NCBI RefSeq assembly: GCF_051195235.1
Contig: NZ_JBNFZM010000001.1
Span: forward strand, 1 to 64,000
Direction of reading: 5' to 3'
DNA: 64,000 bases
Source of the DNA: Tateyamaria sp947503385
Lineage (GTDB): Bacteria > Pseudomonadota > Alphaproteobacteria > Rhodobacterales > Rhodobacteraceae
Below are positions 49,924-58,742 of the stretch, in pieces (positions within the stretch are counted from its first letter, which is position 1; each line of letters starts with the position of its first letter). The notes under the pieces were generated by a model. That model searched no databases and was not told where the DNA came from. It saw only the letters and a program-made list of their open reading frames with translations. The translations under genes and the position numbers were made by a program.

Positions 49924-50447
49924 GCCGCGGTGGCCAAAAAACCGGTCACGGTGGCGCGCAACGCCTCCCAGTCGGTGAACACATGCGATGGGGCGGAGGT
50001 ATCGAACTCTCGCCCTTTCAGCACCACATAGCGCACGACCTGCATGGCAAAGTAGTCATACTTCGCCGTTTGCACGGCACCCGCCACCAAGGCCTCCCGG
50101 GTTGGATGCACCCCGGTCCGCATCTTCATCTCGTCGAGATAATCCTGCGCCTCTTCCCGCCCTTCGGGAAAGGCTGCGCTCAGGCTCACCGACAGCGTCA
50201 AAGTGGGCAACCGTTCCAGCGCCTGACCATGTGCAGCAATCGCCGCCTCGAACTGCCTGGGGTGGCGCCGCTGATGCACCGAGGCCGCCAGAACAACGTG
50301 GCTCACGTCGTCAAAATCCACGGACGCATTGCCGCCCAGATCAACGACATGTGTCGCGTGTCCCAACGCCTGCACAGTGTTAGACACGTATTCGGCGACC
50401 TTGGCTGTGTGTCCCTCAACGCTTTCGAACAAGATCAATACCGTCAT
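49920..50447 (-). CDS. Flavodoxin-domain protein, HemG-like
   Basis: 175 residues. VLILFESVEGHTAKVAEYVSNTV is the FMN phosphate loop, VLAASVHQRRHPRQFEAAI is typical of HemG (menaquinone-dependent protoporphyrinogen oxidase), and the DYDYFAMQVVRYVVLK-type C-terminus fits. It may oxidise protoporphyrinogen or be a general flavoprotein. Convergent to the Hint gene. Confidence 0.75.
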   Translation of the reverse strand: MTVLILFESVEGHTAKVAEYVSNTVQALGHATHVVDLGGNASVDFDDVSHVVLAASVHQRRHPRQFEAAIAAHGQALERLPTLTLSVSLSAAFPEGREEAQDYLDEMKMRTGVHPTREALVAGAVQTAKYDYFAMQVVRYVVLKGREFDTSAPSHVFTDWEALRATVTGFLATAA

Positions 50448-50548
50448 CGCGCGCTCCTAGCCAACCCGCAGCCGGGTCGGCCCGGCGCATCGCCTGGACA
50501 GTTTAGCGTGAATGGATGGGCACAATGTTGCGCCAGATCAATTCTGGC

Positions 50549-51049
50549 TCAGGCGGATTTGGCCAGCCGCTCTTCCAACACATCGAACGGCACACCTGGG
50601 GCATCCTTTGCCTGCCGGATCACCAGCGATGTCTTGACGCTTGCCACATTGGGCGTGGTCAGCAGTTCGCCGGTCAGAAAGCTCTGAAAGCTCGACAAAT
50701 CCGGCGCGACGCATTTCAGGATGAAATCCACCTCACCATTCAGCATGTGGCACTCACGGACCAGCGGCCATGCGCGGCACCGATCCTCAAAGGCGCTGAG
50801 GTCGGCCTCCGCCTGACTGGCGAGGCCCACATTTGCAAACACCTGCACTTCAAAGCCCAACTCGTGGCTGTCCACATCCGCATGGTAGCCGCGGATGTAT
50901 CCGCTTTCCTCCAGTGTGCGTACACGGCGCAGGCAGGGCGGTGCGGAAATCCCGACGCGCTTGGCCAGCTCGACATTTGTCATGCGGCCATCCGCCTGCA
51001 ATTCCGCCAATATCTTGCGGTCAATCGGATCCAGCCGTGTGCTTGCCAT
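50549..51049 (-). CDS. Lrp/AsnC-family regulator
   Basis: 166 residues. LDPIDRKILAELQADGRMTNVELAKRVGISAPPCLRRVRTLEESGYIRGYHADVD is the AsnC winged helix and the C-terminal part is the RAM domain. Start at 51049 is the ATG after the divergent region. It is divergent from trxB (176-base spacer). Lrp-trxB neighbours are common in Rhodobacteraceae. Confidence 0.92.
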   Translation of the reverse strand: MASTRLDPIDRKILAELQADGRMTNVELAKRVGISAPPCLRRVRTLEESGYIRGYHADVDSHELGFEVQVFANVGLASQAEADLSAFEDRCRAWPLVRECHMLNGEVDFILKCVAPDLSSFQSFLTGELLTTPNVASVKTSLVIRQAKDAPGVPFDVLEERLAKSA

Positions 51050-51225
51050 AACGCCCCCTGATTTTGCGGTTGTTATAGCAGCCCGCAAGGCGCGCGCAAT
51101 ATTATTTCACAGCTGCGCAATTTTTTGAAAGACGGCGCCCAAATCACAAGCGCAAGATCAGGCTTCAATCCCTGCCCGACGCGTTCTATATCTGCACAGC
51201 TGCTTTTTCCCGAAAGGACCCACCC

Positions 51226-52191
51226 ATGGCCAACACCAAACGTACCAAGGTTCTGATCGTCGGCTCCGGCCCTGCGGGCTATACTGCGGGCGTCTATGCC
51301 AGCCGCGCCATGCTGGAGCCGGTCCTTGTGCAAGGGATCGAGCCGGGCGGCCAGCTGACCACAACAACCGAGGTGGAGAACTGGCCCGGCGATACAGAGG
51401 TGCAGGGCCCCGATTTGATGGTCCGGATGGAAGCACATGCCAAGGCAATGGGCTGCGAGATCGTAGGTGATATCATCACGTCCATCAATTTTTCCAAACG
51501 CCCCTTTGTCTGCCAATCCGACAGCGGCACCGAATACGTCGCAGACGCGGTCATCCTTGCCACCGGCGCGCGGGCCAAGTGGCTGGGCCTGCCGTCCGAA
51601 GAGAAATTCAAGGGCTTCGGCGTGTCCGCCTGCGCCACCTGCGACGGGTTCTTTTACCGGGGTCAGGAGATCGTCGTGGTGGGCGGCGGCAACACCGCGG
51701 TCGAAGAAGCGCTGTTCCTGACCAATTTCGCCTCCAAGGTCACGCTGATCCACCGCCGGGACGAATTGCGTGCGGAAAAGATTTTGCAGGACCGTCTGTT
51801 CAAAAATCCCAAGATTGAACCGCTCTGGTTTCATCAGCTCGAAGAAGTTTACGGCGGTGACAGCCCCATGAGCGTTGAAGGTGTGCGGGTCAAGAATGTC
51901 CAGACCGGCGAACTCAGCGAGGTTCCGGCCAAGGGTGTGTTTATCGCCATCGGCCACGCGCCCGCCAATGAGTTGGTCAAAGACGTGCTGGAGACCCATA
52001 TGGGCGGCTATGTCGTTACAAAACCCGACAGCACCGAAACATCGATCCCCGGTGTGTTCGCCGCGGGCGATCTGACCGACCACAAATACCGGCAAGCGGT
52101 CACCTCTGCGGGCATGGGCTGTATGGCGGCGCTTGAGGCCGAACGGTTCCTCGCCGAAGCCGAAGACAGCGCGGATCTCGCCGCGGAATAA
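51226..52191 (+). CDS. trxB: Thioredoxin-disulfide reductase
   Basis: 321 residues. FAD motif VLIVGSGPAGYTAGVYASRA, redox-active CATCD (Cys136, Cys139), NADPH motif VVGGGNTAVEEAL and closing FAAGDLTDHKYRQAVTSAGMGCMAALEAERFL. It uses NADPH to reduce thioredoxin. AAAGGA precedes the ATG. Confidence 0.96.
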   Translation: MANTKRTKVLIVGSGPAGYTAGVYASRAMLEPVLVQGIEPGGQLTTTTEVENWPGDTEVQGPDLMVRMEAHAKAMGCEIVGDIITSINFSKRPFVCQSDSGTEYVADAVILATGARAKWLGLPSEEKFKGFGVSACATCDGFFYRGQEIVVVGGGNTAVEEALFLTNFASKVTLIHRRDELRAEKILQDRLFKNPKIEPLWFHQLEEVYGGDSPMSVEGVRVKNVQTGELSEVPAKGVFIAIGHAPANELVKDVLETHMGGYVVTKPDSTETSIPGVFAAGDLTDHKYRQAVTSAGMGCMAALEAERFLAEAEDSADLAAE

Positions 52192-52293
52192 TCCGCCGAA
52201 TAAAACCGGGCCTGACCTGTTTTAGAATATGCGCGTTGACGCTGGCGTGCGGGGCATTCACTTTGCCATGGCAGGCAGGATCGGAGAGGGCAT

Positions 52294-53991
52294 ATGACGC
52301 ACGTGCTCTGGCGCGGAACATGGGCGACACGAATACGGATCGTCTCCGGCCTCGTGCTGATGCTTTATGTGACGCTGCACCTGCTCAACATTGCGTCGGT
52401 GCTGATTTCACCCGACTTTGCCGAAATTTTTCAAGATGTGCGTCTCTATGTGACCCGCAGTATCGCGGGTGGGGTGGTTGTCGGATCGGCGCTGCTGGCG
52501 CATCTGATCCTGTCGCTGGCCAAGCTGGTGCGCCAGCGCAGCCTTCGGATGCCGCTGGTCGATTACCTCCAGATCGCCTTTGGCCTTGCCATTCCGCTCC
52601 TGCTCTCCAGCCATTTCATCTACACCAGCGTGGCCTTCCAGCAGTTCGGCGTGGAAACCCAGATTGGCTATGTAACGACCCTGATCTGGGGGCGTGCGGA
52701 CGGTTGGATGCAGGCGGCGCTGGTGCTGGTGGTTTGGGTCCATGGATCCATCGGGATGCACATGTGGCTCAAGGGGACAGAGTGGTGGCGGCGCAATGTT
52801 GGCTGGATGGTCGCGCTGGCCGTTCTGATCCCGACACTGGCCCTGCTGGGATACGTGACGGCGGCGCGGGCGATCTCCGGGCTGCTTTACGATTCGCGGG
52901 CGGAACTGCTGGCGAAACGGGTCTGGAACTGGCCCGGACCGGCAGAGTTTACGCAGCTGGGCAGGATCGACGCCCAAACGGACCAAATCATTTGGGCCGT
53001 ACTGGCCGCGTTCTTTCTGCTGGTGGTGGGCCGGCAAGCCGTTGCGGCGCTTCGCAAACCGATCCGCGTGACCTATGTCGACGGCCCCACCGTACGCGCG
53101 CCCCGTGGCCAGACGGTGCTGGAGACGTCGCGCGGCGCCGGAGTGCCACATACCTCCCTCTGTGGTGGTCGCGGGCGGTGTACAACTTGCCGCGTGGTGC
53201 TGGAAGAAGGCCACGACAACGTCCCCCCACCCTCCGCCGCCGAAACGCGCAGCCTGACTGCGGTCGGCGCATCCGGCAACGCCCGCCTGGCCTGCCAGAT
53301 GCGGCCCACCGGGCCGGTGACCGTCTACCGCGTGTTTGCGCCCGATGGCTCGCGCAAGCGTGCCCATGCCAGCCATGGGCACGAAGCACGGCTCGCCATT
53401 CTGTTTCTGGACATGCGCGGCTTTACCGCCCGTACCGACGGGCAACTTCCCTATGATGTGGTGTTCCTGCTGAACCGGTTCTTTGATCAGATCGTGCCAC
53501 CCCTGAACAAGGCAGGTGGCACGGTAGACAAGTATATGGGCGACGGTCTCATGGCGCTGTTCGAAGACGACAGCCCCGCGCGGTCGGCACGTGCCGCCTT
53601 GCAGGCGGTGGAAGGGATAGGGCGCGCGCTGCGCGACTTCAACGAAACGCTCGAACGCGAAGGCAGCCCCCCGGTCGCCATTGGTGTCGGCGTGCATCTG
53701 GGCAATGTCGTGCTGGGCGAGATCGGCGCAGCCGGTCAAGCCCCCCGCACGCTGATCGGCGACGCAGTCAACACCGCCTCCCGGCTTGAGGCCGAAACCA
53801 AGGTCCACGGCGTCGAAGCGCTGATTTCCGAGGATGTGCTGGCTGCGGCGGGCTTGCCCGTATCCCACCCCGAGATGCTGTCGCTGCACCTGCGCGGCCG
53901 CGAAGAGCCGCTGGATGCGCTCGCCGTGCCTCAGGCTGCGGACCTGCAAGCCGTGCTTGGACGGCTGGGGCACGTGGTTCCCGCGCAGTAA
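52294..53991 (+). CDS. CyaC-type membrane adenylate cyclase with heme and [2Fe-2S] domains
   Basis: 565 residues in three parts. Residues 10-250: six membrane helices with His at 29, 70, 107, 150 and 156, matching the four-His signature of diheme-B anchors. Residues about 255-345: ferredoxin domain with Cys289, 295, 298 and 333 (CGGRGRCTTC...C). Residues about 362-565: class III cyclase with metal-binding Asp372 (LDMRGFTA) and MGDGLMALF. S. meliloti CyaC has this architecture and senses quinone redox state. Output should be cAMP. Confidence 0.85.
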   Translation: MTHVLWRGTWATRIRIVSGLVLMLYVTLHLLNIASVLISPDFAEIFQDVRLYVTRSIAGGVVVGSALLAHLILSLAKLVRQRSLRMPLVDYLQIAFGLAIPLLLSSHFIYTSVAFQQFGVETQIGYVTTLIWGRADGWMQAALVLVVWVHGSIGMHMWLKGTEWWRRNVGWMVALAVLIPTLALLGYVTAARAISGLLYDSRAELLAKRVWNWPGPAEFTQLGRIDAQTDQIIWAVLAAFFLLVVGRQAVAALRKPIRVTYVDGPTVRAPRGQTVLETSRGAGVPHTSLCGGRGRCTTCRVVLEEGHDNVPPPSAAETRSLTAVGASGNARLACQMRPTGPVTVYRVFAPDGSRKRAHASHGHEARLAILFLDMRGFTARTDGQLPYDVVFLLNRFFDQIVPPLNKAGGTVDKYMGDGLMALFEDDSPARSARAALQAVEGIGRALRDFNETLEREGSPPVAIGVGVHLGNVVLGEIGAAGQAPRTLIGDAVNTASRLEAETKVHGVEALISEDVLAAAGLPVSHPEMLSLHLRGREEPLDALAVPQAADLQAVLGRLGHVVPAQ

Positions 53992-54046
53992 CCCAACCCG
54001 TTGCTGATTAACCACGCTCGCTGATTTCTGCCCTGCGGCAAAGTTT

Positions 54047-54092
54047 GTTCTTTCATGAACATACTTTCTCTGACATGTGTTCACCCGTGAAC
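54047..54092. promoter_or_regulatory. Paired GTTC-N6-GAAC operator boxes
   Basis: GTTCTTTCATGAAC (54047-54060) and GTTCACCCGTGAAC (54079-54092) are 14-bp dyads with the same ends, 32 bp apart (three helical turns), 27 bp before the ATG of the MarR-like/sulfurylase gene. They probably bind the MarR-like domain. Confidence 0.6.
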
Positions 54093-54118
54093 GTAAATGA
54101 GTGCAACCCGAGTCGCAG

Positions 54119-56188
54119 ATGACACGCCCCAAAGCCAACCCAGAGCATGAGGATCAGTTGTTCCGACTGCTGCGCCAGCTCGATCAGGGGCCCCACGGGT
54201 CCCAACGGGCCACGGCGCAGGCCATCGGCGTTTCGCTGGGCCGTCTCAACGCGCTGCTGCGTGAGGCGACACAGGCTGGCTTTGTCGCGGTTGGCGACCA
54301 TGACGGCCCTGACAAACGGCAACGGGTGTCTTACGCGCTTACAACCCGCGGTGCGGCGGAAAAAAACCGTCTCACCGATCAGTTTCTCGCCCGGAAGTTC
54401 GCAGAGTATGACGCGATCTACGCCGAACTGACGGGCACAACTTCAGGCTTCAATCCCCTCACCCATAGGAACAAATTGATGGAAAACAATCTCGCTCCGA
54501 TCCCCGAGCTGTACGTGTCCTACGACAGCGCGCAAAAGATGAAAACCGAGGCCGCTGACTTGGTCAGCTGGGACCTTACCCCGCGCCAGATTTGCGATCT
54601 GGAACTGTTGATGAACGGCGGTTTCAACCCGCTCAAAGGATTCCTGAGCGAGGCCGACTACAAAAGCGTGGTCGACACCATGCGCACCACCGATGGCGCG
54701 CTGTGGCCCATGCCCATCACTCTCGACGTGAACGAAAAGTTCGCCGACGGCCTTGAGATCGGTCAGGATATCGCCCTGCGCGACCAAGAAGGCGTGATCC
54801 TCGCCACCATGACCGTCACCGATCGCTACACGCCGAACAAGGCGCACGAAGCCGAAATGGTGTTTGGCGCTGACGATGATGCGCACCCGGCAGTCAACTA
54901 CCTGCACAACCAAGCGGGCGACATCTATCTGGGCGGTCCTGTCACCGGCATCCAGCAGCCTGTGCATTATGATTTCCGCGCCCGCCGCGACACGCCCAAC
55001 GAATTGCGCGCCTATTTCCGCAAAATGGGCTGGCGCAAGGTTGTGGCCTTTCAGACCCGCAATCCGTTGCACCGTGCGCATCAGGAATTGACCTTCCGCG
55101 CCGCCCGCGAAGCGCAGGCCAACCTGCTGATTCACCCTGTCGTGGGCCTGACCAAGCCCGGCGACGTGGATCACTTCACCCGCGTGCGCTGCTACGAGGC
55201 CGTGCTGGACCAGTATCCTGCGGCCACCACGTCCATGTCGCTCTTGAACCTTGCCATGCGCATGGCGGGCCCCCGCGAGGCGGTCTGGCACGGCCTGATC
55301 CGCAAAAACCACGGCTGCACCCACTTTATCGTGGGCCGTGACCACGCGGGCCCCGGCAAGAACTCCGCCGGCGAAGATTTCTACGGCCCCTATGATGCAC
55401 AGGACCTCTTCCGCGAACATCAGGAAGAGATGGGCATCGAAATGGTCGACTTCAAACACATGGTTTATGTGCAGGAGCGCGCCCAATACGAACCTGCGGA
55501 CGAGATTGAGGACAAGGACAACGTAACCATCCTCAACATCTCGGGCACCGAACTGCGCCGCCGTCTGGCCGAAGGTCTGGAAATCCCCGAATGGTTCTCC
55601 TTCCCCGAGGTGGTCAAGGAACTGCGCCGCACCAAGCCACCGCGCTCGCAGCAGGGGTTCACCGTGTTCTTCACCGGGTTCTCAGGGTCGGGCAAATCCA
55701 CCATCGCGAACGCGCTTATGGTCAAGCTGATGGAAATGGGTGGCCGTCCTGTCACGCTGCTGGATGGCGATATCGTGCGGAAAAACCTCAGCTCCGAGCT
55801 GGGCTTTTCCAAGGAGCACCGTGACCTGAACATTCGCCGCATCGGTTACGTGGCCAGTGAGATCACCAAAAATGGCGGGATCGCCATCTGCGCCCCCATC
55901 GCCCCTTACGCCACCACACGGCGCGCCGTACGTGAGGACATCGAAGCCTTTGGTGCCTTTGTCGAGGTGCACGTGGCCACAACGATCGAGGAATGTGAAC
56001 GCCGCGACCGCAAAGGTCTCTACAAGCTGGCGCGTGAAGGCAAGATCAAGGAATTCACCGGCATCTCAGACCCTTATGACGTGCCTGAAAATCCCGAGCT
56101 GAGCGTCGAGACCGAAAATGTCGAAGTCGACAACTGCGCCCATCAGGTGCTGCTCAAGCTGGAAAGCATGGGCCTTATCGCGGGCTGA
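54119..56188 (+). CDS. MarR-like domain in frame with ATP sulfurylase/APS kinase
   Basis: 689 residues in one open frame. Residues 1-about 105: MarR winged helix (ATAQAIGVSLGRLNALLREA, KRQRVSYALTTRGAAEKNRL) of the EPS-associated type. From residue 121 (MENNLAPIPELYVSYDSAQ) there is a complete 569-residue bifunctional enzyme: sulfurylase (QTRNPLHRAHQELTFR, VGRDHAGPG) and APS kinase (FTGFSGSGKSTIANAL, LDGDIVRKNLSSELGFS). Such enzymes make PAPS from sulfate. The inner ATG (54479) has AGGA 8 bases upstream, so either a fusion or two proteins from one frame are possible. Confidence 0.85.
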   Translation: MTRPKANPEHEDQLFRLLRQLDQGPHGSQRATAQAIGVSLGRLNALLREATQAGFVAVGDHDGPDKRQRVSYALTTRGAAEKNRLTDQFLARKFAEYDAIYAELTGTTSGFNPLTHRNKLMENNLAPIPELYVSYDSAQKMKTEAADLVSWDLTPRQICDLELLMNGGFNPLKGFLSEADYKSVVDTMRTTDGALWPMPITLDVNEKFADGLEIGQDIALRDQEGVILATMTVTDRYTPNKAHEAEMVFGADDDAHPAVNYLHNQAGDIYLGGPVTGIQQPVHYDFRARRDTPNELRAYFRKMGWRKVVAFQTRNPLHRAHQELTFRAAREAQANLLIHPVVGLTKPGDVDHFTRVRCYEAVLDQYPAATTSMSLLNLAMRMAGPREAVWHGLIRKNHGCTHFIVGRDHAGPGKNSAGEDFYGPYDAQDLFREHQEEMGIEMVDFKHMVYVQERAQYEPADEIEDKDNVTILNISGTELRRRLAEGLEIPEWFSFPEVVKELRRTKPPRSQQGFTVFFTGFSGSGKSTIANALMVKLMEMGGRPVTLLDGDIVRKNLSSELGFSKEHRDLNIRRIGYVASEITKNGGIAICAPIAPYATTRRAVREDIEAFGAFVEVHVATTIEECERRDRKGLYKLAREGKIKEFTGISDPYDVPENPELSVETENVEVDNCAHQVLLKLESMGLIAG

Positions 56189-56214
56189 CGCCAACCGCAT
56201 ATCAAAACCCACTG

Positions 56215-56244
56215 AAACGCGCCCCAAGCCGGGGCGCGTTTTTT
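56215..56244 (+). terminator. Intrinsic terminator of the sulfurylase gene
   Basis: AAACGCGCCCC (56215-56225) pairs with GGGGCGCGTTT (56231-56241) around AAGCC, continuing into TTTT. It lies 27 bases after the stop. Confidence 0.9.
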
Positions 56245-56406
56245 GTTGCATTTCGCCCTGCACGGCGCGGGCGATTTTGTGCACAGTCCACGGCAAAGCC
56301 GTCGGATGACAGGCTAACATTCAATTAAATTGGTGCAGATTTTTTCCAGCCGCGTTGAGCCGTCGACAACTTTTGACCGGTATTCCCCTCACCGGGAGTC
56401 GGGTCC

Positions 56407-57468
56407 ATGCCATATACTTTTTTCGCAGAGAACAACGAATTTGCCGCCGCCACTGGTAGCAATGTGAACTACTCGCCGGGGTACAGTCGGTTCGACTATC
56501 CACCGACGTCTACGCGCAACCTGACAATCACGTCACAAGCGGGCGACAGTGATCCGCGGCTCTTTGAGGTCGGTGAGGTGTATTCGGTCAGCTTTACCGG
56601 CAACGGGGCTGCAACGATCACCAACGCCACCATCATCCGAAGCGACTACACCACAGCAAATGACGGCACCCCGATCGAAGGCAATGAAGGGGCCATTGTT
56701 TTTGAGGGTTTGGATGAAAACGGCAATCTGACGCAGGTTGTCTGGTCCCCGAATTTCGATCTTGAGACGTGGTATTTCGACAATTTCACCGGCGGTGGCG
56801 AACCGCCGGGTTTTTACACCAACGACCTCAATTCCTCCGAGACGGTCCGCTTTGCTTGTTTTGCGGCCGGCACGCTGATCCGCGTGCCGGGCGGTGAGAT
56901 GCCGGTCGAAGATTTGAACCCCGGCGATCTTGTCCTGACCTATGATCGTGGCCCAAAAGAGGTGGTCTGGCGGGCGCATTCCGTTGTGCCGGGCCTTGGG
57001 CGGGCGGCGCCGGTTACGGTGTTGCCGGATTGGGTGGGTGGCGCCGCGCCGCTGGTTGTGTCGCCGCAGCACCGGATCATGCTGCGCCACCCAGCATTCG
57101 AAACCTACTTTTCATCAACCGAGATTTTGATCTCGGCCAAGCATCTGGTGGATGGCGTGTCCGTGACCAAACAGGCGCGTGCCGAAATGTCATATTATCA
57201 TCTGCTGTGTGAGGATCACGAGATTCTGATTGCCAACGGTGTACCGGCGGAAAGTTTGCTGTTGGGCGATGCGGTGCACGGTGTGATGTCTCAGGAAACC
57301 TTGGACGCGTTCGAAGCTGACAGCAAAGCGCGCTGGTCCGATCTGTCCCACCCCTTCACCGCGCGACCCGTTGTGCGCCGCAAGGAGGCGCATCTGGTGC
57401 GTGACGCCTTTGGTTTGCAGCAACGCGATACGTCCCGCCCGGTGCCCGCCATGTTTTACGCCGCATAG
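56407..57468 (+). CDS. Hint-domain protein with intact catalytic residues
   Basis: 353 residues. An N-terminal adhesin/calcium-type beta region (about 1-150) leads into a Hint domain with nucleophilic Cys in ACFAAGTLIRVPGGEMPVEDLNPGDLV and catalytic-type His in VVSPQHRIML. Such proteins in Roseobacters may auto-process or attach to the surface; function unproven. The N-terminus is not a classical signal peptide, so type I or other export is possible. Confidence 0.8.
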   Translation: MPYTFFAENNEFAAATGSNVNYSPGYSRFDYPPTSTRNLTITSQAGDSDPRLFEVGEVYSVSFTGNGAATITNATIIRSDYTTANDGTPIEGNEGAIVFEGLDENGNLTQVVWSPNFDLETWYFDNFTGGGEPPGFYTNDLNSSETVRFACFAAGTLIRVPGGEMPVEDLNPGDLVLTYDRGPKEVVWRAHSVVPGLGRAAPVTVLPDWVGGAAPLVVSPQHRIMLRHPAFETYFSSTEILISAKHLVDGVSVTKQARAEMSYYHLLCEDHEILIANGVPAESLLLGDAVHGVMSQETLDAFEADSKARWSDLSHPFTARPVVRRKEAHLVRDAFGLQQRDTSRPVPAMFYAA

Positions 57469-57595
57469 GATCACGCAGCTTTACTAAGCGCCGTGAATGC
57501 TGACGACGCTGTGCCGCGTCCCTCAAGCCGATGACCGCCCGTCCAGACATCGCAGGCTGCATGTGATCGTCCATTCTCAGGCGGCCCGATAACAA

Positions 57596-57621
57596 AAAGG
57601 GCGGCCAAACAGCCACCCTTT
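57596..57621. terminator. Bidirectional terminator between Hint and DUF1150 genes
   Basis: AAAGGG-c-GGC pairs with GCC-a-CCCTTT around CAAACA (one mismatch), between the convergent stops at 57468 and 57656, with A- and T-rich flanks on both sides. Confidence 0.7.
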
Positions 57622-57655
57622 CCAAACTTTCAGGCCGGGGCGCGCGCCCTTTTCG

Positions 57656-57880
57656 TCAATGGAGCGGCTGGGGCGCATAGTCATGCTGCCGGGCCAAGGC
57701 AAGCGCGAGCTTGCGATCTGCCACAAGTGCCAGTTGCTGGCCCTCGGCGTCATGGACGGCAAACAGCTGTTCCAGCCCTTCGGCCTGTTCCTGCACATCT
57801 TTGGGCAGGGCGTCGACCGCAATGGGTTTCACATAGACCATCCGGCCCACATCGGCGTTCAAATCATAAGGCGTGTTCAT
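57656..57880 (-). CDS. DUF1150-family protein
   Basis: 74 residues. YVKPIAVDALPKDVQEQAEGLEQLFAVHDAEGQQLALVADRKLALALARQHDYAPQ matches the DUF1150 family, commonly encoded beside Hsp20 genes in alphaproteobacteria. Starts 3 bases after the Hsp20 stop. Function unknown, likely linked to heat-shock responses by position. Confidence 0.85.
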   Translation of the reverse strand: MNTPYDLNADVGRMVYVKPIAVDALPKDVQEQAEGLEQLFAVHDAEGQQLALVADRKLALALARQHDYAPQPLH

Positions 57881-57883
57881 GAC

Positions 57884-58294
57884 CTATCCTTTCCTGATGC
57901 TGATGGTCTGGACGATTTTTTCGGGCTGGGCGCGGGTCAGATCGACGTGCAGCAGCCCGTTTTCCATGATGGCCTCGCCCACCTCGACCCCGTCGGCCAG
58001 CACAAAGCTGCGCTGAAACTGCCGCGCGGCAATCCCACGGTGCAGAAAAACGCGTTCTGTCACCTCTTCGGACTGGCGGCCACGAATGACCAATTGCCGG
58101 TCTTCGACCGTGATCGACAGGTCGGCCTCGGCAAAGCCAGCCACAGCCAACGTGATCCGGTACGAGTTATCGGATGTCTGTTCGATATTGAACGGCGGAT
58201 AGCCTTCGGCGCTTTTGGCCGTGCGTTCCAGCAGTCGTTCCAGTTGCTCAAACCCAAGCATATGGGGATAGGAGCCAAGCGTCATCTTCGTCAT
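57884..58294 (-). CDS. Hsp20 small heat-shock protein
   Basis: 136 residues with an alpha-crystallin domain (YPPFNIEQTSDNSYRITLAVAGFAEADLSITVEDRQLVIRGRQ, ... FLHRGIAARQFQRSFVLADGVEV, LTRAQPEKIVQTISI). It acts as an ATP-independent holdase. A sigma-32-like promoter lies about 65 bases upstream of the ATG. Co-transcribed with DUF1150. Confidence 0.93.
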   Translation of the reverse strand: MTKMTLGSYPHMLGFEQLERLLERTAKSAEGYPPFNIEQTSDNSYRITLAVAGFAEADLSITVEDRQLVIRGRQSEEVTERVFLHRGIAARQFQRSFVLADGVEVGEAIMENGLLHVDLTRAQPEKIVQTISIRKG

Positions 58295-58358
58295 GCGACA
58301 CGTCCTTTGGTCAAGCGACAGTCATTTACCCACCCCAAGAGCGGCAGCGGATGTCATG

Positions 58359-58388
58359 AATATGGGCAGTAAACCAAGGCGGAACAAG
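58359..58388 (-). promoter_or_regulatory. Sigma-32-like heat-shock promoter of hsp20
   Basis: On the minus strand, CTTGTTC (58388-58382) and CCCATATT (58366-58359) are separated by 15 bases, close to the sigma-32 consensus CTTGAAA-N11-16-CCCATnT. A CTCTTGG element at 58341-58335 could pair with CCAAAGGA near the ribosome site. Confidence 0.55.
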
Positions 58389-58450
58389 GTCTAGGCGCAT
58401 CGCAGTTGTGTGATTATATTCTAAAGTCTGGAACAGATTGGAATCACGGC

Positions 58451-58675
58451 ATGAATGCGCCCTCGGACATTTCGATGAAGACGGACGATGTTCTGCGCGT
58501 CGAGTTGGAGGTGTTCCGCCGCGAGCATCGCGACCTCGACGAGGCGATCCGGGCGCTTCAGGACAAGGGCACGTCGGATCAGCTTACGATCCAGCGCCTG
58601 AAGAAGAAAAAGCTTCTTCTGAAGGACAAGATTGCCCTCATCGAAGACCGTTTGACCCCCGATATCATCGCCTGA
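58451..58675 (+). CDS. YdcH-family (DUF465) small protein
   Basis: 74 residues, a helical hairpin: VELEVFRREHRDLDEAIRALQDKGTSDQLTIQRLKKKKLLLKDKIALIEDRLTPDI matches YdcH. Function unknown. Start at 58451 gives MNAPSDISMKTD. It precedes purE by 67 bases. Confidence 0.85.
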   Translation: MNAPSDISMKTDDVLRVELEVFRREHRDLDEAIRALQDKGTSDQLTIQRLKKKKLLLKDKIALIEDRLTPDIIA

Positions 58676-58742
58676 GGCGCGGCCATTGCCACTTGGTCCG
58701 TTCTGGCTATAGTGCGCGCTTCTTTCAGACGGGCGAATTGAC

